From Wuchereria bancrofti (lineage: Eukaryota > Nematoda > Chromadorea > Rhabditida > Onchocercidae), in NCBI GenBank assembly GCA_005281725.1, contig SSBO01000003.1:10351251-10415250 (forward strand): a DNA stretch of 64,000 bases, written 5' to 3'. Below are positions 50,026 through 61,271 of this stretch, piece after piece. Positions within the stretch are counted from its first letter, which is position 1. Each line of letters begins with the position of its first letter. Under the pieces are notes generated by a model. That model was not told the DNA's origin, made no database searches, and saw nothing but the letters and a program-made list of their open reading frames with translations. The position numbers were made by a program, and so were the translations under genes.

Positions 50026-51223
50026 TTTTTTTTTTTCTTTTTGAAATCGTACCACTTCAAACAGATATATATGATAAATGGAAATAAACGTGAGAAAATC
50101 TCATTACAAACAATAAGCATTTTCATGATTGATTGATTAGTTGATCGATTGATTGATTGATTGATTGGTTGTTTGATTAATTGATTGATCAATTTGTCAA
50201 GAATTATTTGCATGTATTAAATGAAACAAAAGATGCAAAAAGAAGTTAATACCAAAAAAATTAATTTTAATGAAGGAAGGTTTAAAAAAAAAAAAAAATT
50301 CGCTTTTTTTTTCAACAAAATATTTTATTATATAGTACATAAATAAATAATGAAAAAAAAAAGCAAATTTGTTGTTGCAAATCAATTTCATTCAATAATG
50401 ATAAAAAATATACATGAAAATAACAAATGGATAGATTGATAAGAAAAATGATAAAGTTAATAAATTATAGCACACAAACAAATCGAAAATCTTTTAGATT
50501 TTAAGTTATTGTTTTTTGTTTTTTGCTTAAAAAAACATTTGAATTAAAAAAGTTTGGAGGGAATAAATAAACAATTTCAACTAGTATTAAATAACTTTTT
50601 TGTTCAAATATTTGTTTTCAATTTAATTAAATAAATAGCCTGAAATTATACATTTTCTATTTTGTGAATTATGAAAAACTTCAACTTCTTTTTTTTTTTT
50701 TTTTGAAGGAATAGCAAATGAAATATAAGATTGTAATTAGAGAAAAAGCATGAAAGAAGTCTAAGCTTAAATTTGTTCAAGAGTGTAAAATTAGAAAAAA
50801 ACGAAAAAAAAAGCGAAAACAAAAATTTTCAAATTTTTAAAATTTGTACTTTAACGTAAATATCATTTAAAATAGTGGATGGAAAAAATAAAAGAAATGA
50901 AAAAAAGCATTCGTTAAAATCTTTTCCTCTTCCTTTTCATAAAAAAAAAAAAAAAAAAGGGAAAGTAAGAAAAGCAAAAACTTTTTTCAAGCAAAAATTT
51001 GTTAACAATTAAAGGAACTTTTCAATTTATTTAATTCATTCAGTATTAAAATCAACCAAAAATTAATTTAATATATTAAATATATACAATTCATAATTTC
51101 AATATAATAAAATGAATGCAATTATAATAGTTTCATTTTATTTTCATCCTAAAAATGATTGATTTTCAAATATATTTTAGTATATTTGTTTGAAAAAATA
51201 AAAAAAAAAATTTGATTTATAAA
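50026..51223. other. convergent spacer between TMEM86 and jip-1
   Basis: About 1.2 kb between two convergent 3' ends. It contains a GATT-rich simple tract at about 50127-50190 and long A-runs. No exon is apparent. Confidence 0.55.
50083..50088 (+). terminator. AATAAA of the TMEM86 gene
   Basis: A canonical hexamer 57 bp after the stop codon. Confidence 0.55.
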
Positions 51224-54200
51224 TTATTCAAGATAAATATCTTCCGTTGGATGCGCAAATGCCATATATTCATCGTATGAACGCTTAAAAGCACGTCTGA
51301 AATTTAATTTTAAACTGCTGAAAACACAAAATCATATAATTTTGTAGCATTAAATAATTTAATTTTGTCTTCCTTCTTTTACTAATTTGTAAAAGAAAAA
51401 AAAAAGACGTCTACTAAATTTAATAAATGTAGCAAATTCAAAGATAGAAAATATAGTAAATTTTTGTAAATGAGTAAAAGTTAAAAATTTATCTGAATAA
51501 AAACAAAATTGGCTTTAAAGATAAAACTTAAAAATTATCATAAAATTATTTGATGTAAATTGATTTATCAATTTGAAATAGCAATTTTAGCTTTTTTTTT
51601 TCTTCTTTTTTGCTTAACATTTATTAATCCCATTATCAGGGTAAAAAAATTTCCCGGGAAATAATATTAAATTAGTAAGAGAATCATTAAGTATCATTTA
51701 TTTACCCGATGGATTCAACAATTGGTTGTGTTGAAACATTAGATAAGAAAACATGACATGCGAAACGTGGCAATAATGGATGTTTCGTTATAAAACCAAA
51801 ATACCTTAAAAAAAAAAATCACTGTAAAAAATCGTTATTAAGCTGAAAAAAAATTATCGCTATATTATCATTGTTATTATTAAAAAATCATCGTCATTAT
51901 TATCATCGTTATTGTTCAAATTTCATCATTATTTGTTAAAAAAATCATCGCTACTATTGAAAAATCATCATTATTAAAAAATCGCTATTATTTAAAAAAC
52001 ATCGTTATTGTTAAAAAATCATCATTATTATTAAATAATCGTCGTCATTATCATCGTCATTATTGTTCAAATTTCATCATTATTTGTTAAAAAAAATCAT
52101 CGCTTTATCATCGTTAAAAAAAAACAAAAAATTATTGAAAAATCATTATTATTATTAAGAAATCATCTTATTATTAAAAAATCATCATTATTATTAAAAA
52201 ATCGCTATTATTAGAAAATCATCGTTATTACCAAAAAATCATCGTTATTATTATTATCATCAAAATAAAATGAAATATCTGGAAGAAAAAAAAAGCAAAG
52301 AAAAAAGGAATTATATTATCGGAATACACTAATCACATATTCTATTTTAGCATAGAGTAAAAATTATCACAAATATTTACTAAAATTCAAAAAAAGAAAA
52401 ATTAAAAAAAAACAGTAAACTAACCTAAGTTGTTTTGGATGTGCACCACAAAATGAAATATTTTGTAAGCTATAGAAGAAATCAAATGTGGGACATTGAA
52501 AAAACTGAAAAGTTCATATTTAAAAATGAATAAATATTTAATCATTTCATAAAATGTAAAAAATAATATTTATTTATTCTAAAATGTATTTGCTCTAATT
52601 TATTTCAAATGAATTTAAAAAGAAAAAAATTGCATAAAAAGGTGAATGTAATAAATAGATAATATTTGGTTTAAATATAAGAAAAATAAAAAAATTTGTG
52701 ATAAAAATGTAAAAATATTGAAATTTAAAATGCGAAATAACATTAAAATATGAATTTGCAAAAACAAAAATTTTTATTAAATAAGAAATTGTACAAGAAA
52801 AAAAAAAAAGAAAATATAATAAAATTAAAACATGAAATGTAATTCATATAAGCTTTTTTTTTTCAATTTTTAAGGAACAAAGAAAAAATCTTTTCCAATA
52901 AAAAAATTTGTTAAATTTAATCTTATATGAAAAAGAAACAAATTATTAAAAATTCTCTCATTTATTCCCGCTTTTTCACTTTTTTGTTTAATTTAATTTG
53001 ATTTATTAATTAAAGATTAATTCTATTCTTCTTTCTTTTCTCTTATCATTTACATAAGTAATTATTTCATTATTTTTTTGAGTTTTTTTTTTTTTTTTGA
53101 ATTAATTAATTTCACATTAATAACTTACATTTTTTCGCCGTTTATCAATAATATGTATGCCACGAAATGATACTTCCATTAATACTGTTTGTGGTACTAT
53201 TATTTCTTCTCTATTTTGATAAACACCAAGTACCTAAATTTATATTTCAATTTCTATTTTTCAAATTACAAAATTATATTAGTTTGTCTTCCTATTGTTA
53301 TTATTTAAATTAATTGTATTTTTAATTTTTTTCTTCGGTTTACATTTTCACTTTTTTTTCTTCATTTTAATTAATTATATTATTATTATATTTGAAATTA
53401 AGTATTATTTACATTCAATAATCTATAATTTTCATAAAATTAGATATAATTATAATTACTATAGTAAACAGGTTAATAATGAAATAATATTGAAAAAAAA
53501 AAGAGCACAGTAAAGATAATAAATAGATAAGTTGGAGGAATTTATTTTTCTTATTTGGTTAAAATTGTTCAAAATGAAATAAATTATTTATTAATTAGAA
53601 TTAAAAGAATGTTAAATTTGTGACATTAGTAAAATTTGTTTTCTTAAGCAAAATTGAAAATACATATGAAATGAAACAAAAAAAAAAGAAGAGAAAGCAG
53701 TAATTTTGTGCTAAATTATATTTAAAAAAAAGTTTAAAGTATAATAAAAAGAAACCTATGAATTCAAAAATTTTCTCCATTTATTTCAATAAATAATTAT
53801 ACACATAAAAAAAAATTAAAACGATTTTAAAAAGTTAAAAGAGAAATTAAGATGATTTTAAAAAGTTGAAAAAAAAATTAAAATGATTTTAAAAAGTTAA
53901 AAGAGAAACTAAGATGATTTTAAAAAGTTAAAAGAAAAATTAAAATGATTTTAAAAAGTTAAAAGAAAAATTAAAATGATTTTAAAAAGTTAAAAGAAAA
54001 ATTAAAATGATTTTAAAAAGTCAAAAAATTTGACAACCTTATTCATAGCTTGTATAAGTATATCATTTCCTTTATGATGTGCAACTTCAATTGATGCTAA
54101 CATTGTCAAATAAAATGTGTCACGTTCATTTGTCATCGTTTCTGAAAAAAAGTATTACTTAGACAGGCTTTAAATGTTATTTCAATTTTGTCTAATTTAT

Positions 54201-57200
54201 TAATGCATAAAATTAGAATAATAATTGAGCAAATTATTGCATAAATTTTGAAGTAAAATTAATTCAAAATGAATTGCTCAAAAATTTAATCAAACAAAAA
54301 TGGAACATTTATAATCAATTCTAGCATTCAATCAAATTGATTAATTTATGATTAAGTTCAGTATTCAATTTCAATTAATTATTAGCATTTATGATTAAAT
54401 CAATGATTCAATGTTTATTTCTAACATATTATGAAGCAATATTAAAATTTTAAATTGAAACAAGTTTTAATGAGTAAATGTATACAAAGAAATAAAAACA
54501 AATTATTGCAATTGTAAAAAAAAAAATTAAGATTATGCTTTTTTATAATTTTAAAATAATTTCAAATACTAATAAAAATGATTGATAACTTACGATTAAC
54601 ATTACTTGGTAATGCTCCCATGCAAATTTCTTCAACTAAATCAATTTCACAAACATGTGCTGATGGAAAGATGCCACGTTGATTGGTTCGTAGATTTATA
54701 CCTTAAAAAAAAATTTATCACTAACTTATTATTTTATCATTTCAATAATTTCACTATCATCTATTCTACTTATTTCATTTTATTACTATTATTATTCCAA
54801 TTAATTTAATTCATTTTTTAATTCAATTCAAGTAAGCTAAACAATCAAAATCATAAGAAAAAAAATGTTTATAATTATTGGATTAATTTAATTCATTTTT
54901 TTATTCAATTCAAATAAGCTAAACAATCACAATCACAAGAAAAAAAAATAACATAATTAATTTTCTACCAATAATCTTGTTGAAAAAATATATATTTATT
55001 AAATATTAAAAAAAAAGTTATTTTCATTTATTTAAAATAATAATTTAGAAATTTTTTTTTATATATGCGCAAAAAAGGCCAAAAAAAGAATCAATCGAAA
55101 CTTAAAAATAGAAATAATTTAAAAGAGTGAGAAAAAAATTATAATTTTAAAAAATAAAACATTACCATAGCACCAGTGATCTTCACCAAAATAATGAAAA
55201 ACAAAAAATCATTTAAAACTTAAAATTAGAAATATTTTAAAAGAGAAAGAAAAATAAAATTATAATTTTAAAAAATAAAATATTACCATAGCACCAGTGA
55301 TCTTCACATTCTCTTTCAACATGAATTGCATCGCCAATTTCCAGTAATACTTCATCATCGTGTCGTGGAATAAATGATGAATGTACTCGATGTGTTGGAT
55401 TAAACTGGTCAACAATACCCGTACAACAGGATGACACACCGGATGAGTCATCTTGACCAAATTGTGAAAGTACTATTAAAGGAATATTTTAGTTTAATTT
55501 TCCTATTAAAGAAATATATATATTTTAATTTTAGATTAAACTGGTCAACAATAGCCGTACAACAGGATGACACACCGGATGAGTCATCTTGACCAAATTG
55601 TGAAAGTACTATTAAAGGAATATTTTAGTTTAATTTTCCTATTAAAGAAATATATATATTTTAATTTTAGATTAAACTGGTCAACAATACCCGTACAACA
55701 GGATGACACACCGGATGAGTCATCTTGACCAAATTGTGAAAGTACTATTAAAGGAATATTTTAGTTTAATTTTTCTATTAAAGAAATATATATATTTTAA
55801 TTTTAGATTAAACTGGTCAACAATAGCCGTACAACAGGATGACACACCGGATGAGTCATCTTGACCAAATTGTGAAAGTACTATTAAAGGAATATTTTAG
55901 TTTAATTTTTCTATTAAAGAAATATATATATTTTAATTTTGGATTAAACTGGTCAACAATACCCGTAAAACAGGATGACACACCGGATGAGTCATCTTGA
56001 CCAAATTGTGAAAGTACTATTAAAGGAATATTTTAGTTTAATTTTTCTATTAAAGAAATATATATATTTTAATTTTGGATTAAACTGGTCAACAATACCC
56101 GTACAACAGGATGACACACCGGATGAGTCATCTTGACCAAATTGTGAAAGTACTATTAAAGGAATATTTTAGCTTAATTTCTGTTTTCATTTTATTCCCT
56201 TTTTTTTAAAAAAAAATTTAAATATATTCATCTCATATATGATATTTTGTTAAATTTAAAATTAAAAAAAAAGTGAAAGAATTTGGAACGAAGCATTTTT
56301 AATTAGTATGATAAAAAAATGTATTAATATTAAATATATTCATTGTAAAATTAAACATATTTATTACAATCTTTTTATTAGTAAAATAGTATTATTATTT
56401 ATTTTTTTTACTTTTCATTAAAATGATAAAGATATATTTTAACATTGATATATATCATTCCATGTATGATAGTTTTGTTAAATTTAAATTTGAAAATAAG
56501 AATCAAAAATTTTGAATTAATTCATGCTTATTTCATAGTATGCACAAAGTACTGTTTTCTTTTTTGTAAAAAATGATATACCTTTTCTGGAAGAAATTTG
56601 ATTATCATTTAAATTATTATCATCGTAGTAGCTATTATCATCAAACATTAGCACTGAACGACTCATTACTGAATCGGTACCAAAGCAAATCCTAAAAAGA
56701 ATTTTTTTTTTTAAAAAAATTTCGTTTTACAATTTTGTCACAATCAAAATTTTATTTCATTACTTTAATACAATTTTAACGAATGGTAAATTTGTCTTTC
56801 ACTATTTTTTACTGTAAGTCTAATGCAAGTTATTTGTAAAAGCTTTAATTAATTAAATTTAATTCGAAAAATTGTGATTATTGCAGGAGAAGTAATGTGA
56901 CAGTTTAAGAATGAACGATAATAATTTAATTTATATTTGAAATAAATGAAGTTACTATTAGGACACTGATAACATTAATATCAGCAAGATAAAATATAAA
57001 ATGCTCAAAGTAATGGTATTAAAACTTTCAAAAGTAAAAAATGAAGTATAGTTTTTCAAATTTCAAAAATGTATAAAGAGGAATTGTTCAAAATTATTTA
57101 TTTATTTTTGTTATAAAATTAGATTATTGAGGTAATATTTTCCCTATAAATATAAATTAACAGATCATTTATAGATGAATATAGCTATTTTATATATTTT

Positions 57201-60200
57201 AATGCAAATTAAACGAATTAGACGTTTCGTAATTTGTTCAAATTTTCATAAATTATGAGCCAAAAAATCCCACAACATTAGTAGCATATTTATATGATGC
57301 TCACGCTGCATGCAAGACGCTGAGTATTAAATAAATCAATTAATGCACAAATTATGAGCCAAAAAATCCTACCACATCAGTAGCATATCTACGCTGCATG
57401 CAAACACACTACGTATTAAATAAGTCAATTCACAAATTATAAGCCAAAAAATCCCACAACATTAGTAGCATATCTACACGATGCTCACGCTGCACGCTAC
57501 GTATTAAATAACTCAAATAATTCACAAATTACGAGCCAAAAGTTTCTACAACATTAATAGCATATCTATACGATGCTTACGCTGCATGTAAACACGCTAC
57601 ACATTAAATGAGTTAATTAATTGCCAAAAAATCCTACAACATCAGTAGCATATATACGCTGCATGCAAGCACGCTACGTATTAAATAAGTCAATTAATTC
57701 ACAAATTATGAGCCAAAAAATCCTACAACACTAATAGCATGTCTACGCTACATGCAAGCACGCTACGTATTAAATAAGTCAATTAATTCACAAATTATGA
57801 GCCAAAAAATCCTACAACACTAATAGCATGTCTACGCTACATGCAAGCACGCTACGTATTAAATAAGTCAATTAATTCCCAAATTATGAGCCAAAAAATC
57901 CTACAACACTAATAGCATATCTACGCTGCATGCAAGTACATACGTATGAGTTAAATAATTCACAAATTATAAGCCAAAAAATCCTATGACGTTAATAGCA
58001 TATCTATACGATGTTTACGCTGCATGCAACTATGCAAGTTGCGACGCATATCATCAAATAAGTAATAAATTCATATTGAAAAATAAAAAGATTTGAAACA
58101 TATAAAAAAAGATTTCAAAAAAAAAAAAAAGAAAAAATTAGATTTGAATTTGATGATAAGATTATATCTTTTGTTGTTTATCATATTCAATCATTACTAT
58201 AACATTTTATCATCATTTAAAATTCATTCATTCAATTTTCTATTACTTTTTTAATGAATAAAACAAAAAAGAAAAGTAAAAAATGATTTTTGGGAAGTTT
58301 TTTAGGAATGAAAAAATTTTTTTTATTTTTCTCTGCTTTTAATAGATTCTATCAAAAAAAAAAAATTAATTATCTAATTATTATTAAACATTTTCGACAC
58401 AATGTTTAGCTTTTAAAAGTTAAAATGAAAAAAAAAGAAAGATTAAAATTTCAAATGAAAAAAAAAACGGAAAAAGGATGATTTTTGCTCAAATAAATCT
58501 TTTGTTTTTTTTCTCATCAAATTATTTTATTTCATTTCATTTCTAACTTTTTGAAAATTTCTATTCCTAATTAAATGACATTTTTATTTTCAAACTAAAT
58601 TGTCTTTATTATTATGCTATCATATATTATTTTTTTTTTGAAAAAATAACTTTAATTAATCCATAAAATTTGTTGATATACTAATAATTTCTTTCTTTTT
58701 TTTTTTAATCTATATTATAAAATAACATCTTATTAAATAATTAATTTTTTTTAAATAAAATTACAATTATAAAAAANATGTCTTTCTTAAATTTTAAGGC
58801 TTAAATTTTTTTTTTCAATTTTTTTTTTCACATTAATGCAAAAATTATAAAAAATGTAATAATAATAATTATAAAAATATAATAATAATAATTAATTAAT
58901 ATAAGTGATATTAATATTACTTTAACAATCCTATAACTTACCTACAAAAATTTATACATATCAAAAAAAATTTAATTTTACATTTTAAAAAAAATTCCAA
59001 AATTATTTCCTTAATGCAGAAAAGTCATAATTAAAATATTAAAAATAAAATAAGAAAGGAAAAAATGAGGAAAATTACTCATATACTTTCTTTTGAGACA
59101 TATATAATACTTAATCCACTTTCAAAAAAAATGACGTAAATATCCGTGTACTTACTTAAATATCTCAAAAAAATAGTAACTTAGGTATACGTGTACTTAT
59201 TAACTTAATTAACCTCAAATTCAGTATTTTATTTATTCTTTACAACAGAATAAGCATTTTTATTTGTTATGTATAATTTCTTTTTTTTTTTTGAAACAGC
59301 TCTTTTCAATAAATTAAATTCAAAAATATAAAAAATTAATCAAATAAATTTTTGTTTACTTTTTCATTGTTATTTATTTTTGATAATTAATTCATACCTA
59401 TGATCTTCTTTAGTAACTGGTTGAACAGGAGAAGAAACAATTGTTGACGGTGAAAATAAATTTGCTGACATCGGAGATGATGTCGTTGAATTGAAATAAT
59501 GTCCAGGTAATGAAGCAGTAGTAGTTGTAGTAGAAGTAGTAGTAGTGATAGTAGTGATAGTAGTACTGATAATATTTGTTGATAATGAATTAATTGGTAA
59601 TGGTGGTAAACGTCGATGAACAGCTGATACAGTTGATAATGCTAAATGAGTGAGAAATTTTTCAGAAATTTATTACCATAAATTTTGATAAATTTCTAAA
59701 GTAAATTTGATAAAAGAAAAAACAAAAAAAAAAAACGAAAAATTTCGGACTAAATTTCTTATCAGTGGTATGATAAAGATGAAATAAAATTAAATCACTA
59801 TTGATTATGACAATTTCTGACAAATCTTAATTGAATTAAACTAACAAATATGTGGAACAAATTTTAATAATAATAATGGTTTTTAATCTTTAACTTAATT
59901 AATCAAAGAAAAAATATCGTTTTTTTTTAATGTTAAAATTTTGCATTTTATTAAAAAAAAAAACATATAATAGTATGTTAAAAGAGGAATAATTATGAGA
60001 TATTTAAATAATTGACATTCTAATTGATTATCATTTTATCATTAATCTATATGTTAATATCAAATTATGACAATTTCATTTGTAATTAAAATGAATTTAA
60101 ATTTCGAATAATTTCAATTTATTATTTACATTATTAATTTTCCAGTAAACTTTTTATCAAAGAGAAAAAAAGCTGGGAATTTTCTTTTTAATGTATTCAT

Positions 60201-61231
60201 GCAAAAAAAAAAATAATAATAAAAATAAAAAAATGTTGAATTGAAAATGAAATATCGAAAATAATTACAAAATATTGAAATTGACAATGATGTATTTATT
60301 CTTTAAACAAAAACTTTCATTATTTTAATCAAACTTTTAATTAATCAAATAAACACACACATACATACATACACACATACACGCACACACATACACATAC
60401 ACACATACACACATATTAAGTTGGAGAAATTAATGAATTATTTTGAATGATAATATGAATGAATTTGATTTATAAATATTGTTTTGATTTATTTTCACAT
60501 AAAAGCGCAAATGGATTATTTCTTTTCTTTCTCTTTTATTTAATTATTCTAGAATTTCCTCCTATTTTATAATATTAAATTATAGATGCTAAATTTATCT
60601 CAAATTATAAAAAATAGAAAATAGTTAAATTTAAAATTAAAAATAAAAAGGGAAGAAAAAAGAAAAGAAAAGACAAGGAATAGATCAATCAATGAAAAAA
60701 AAAACAACAAAAATGCATCGTAAAATTCCAGAAAGAATCTTAGTAATGTTGAAAAAAAGGGAAAAATATTTGATAATAATAAATAAATTATATAATCAAA
60801 AGTGAATAAATCAAACATTCAATGTAAAATGAATATCATTAAAATTTTAAATTTAAATTTTTCATAAAAAAAAAATTGACAATAACAATAATAATAATAA
60901 TAATATCACTTTGATAGATGATTGTAATCTCGAATGATAAATTATTCCATTAAAAAAAATTTCAATATTAATAAAAAAAAAATGTGAAAAAGAGAATAAA
61001 ACTAATAAAATTATTATATTAAAAAAATTATATTATGTTAATTAATAATTAGAAAAAAATAGAAATGATGATGAAAATAAGGATAAGAATGCTAACTGAT
61101 AATATTTGATAATTATAATAATAATAATAATGAAAATATCGAGTATTGATGATGTTAAAATAATAACAATTACAATTATCAAATAATTATAATTAGTAAT
61201 GAATAGCAATATAATAATAGTAATGATATTA

Positions 61232-61271
<40 letters not shown>

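Noticed and set aside
55520..56175. The five extra copies of the SH3-exon 5' part as true additional coding exons
   Set aside because: Each copy lacks a donor at its right place and runs into intron sequence, and the 136-bp period breaks frame; treated as repeat, not exons.
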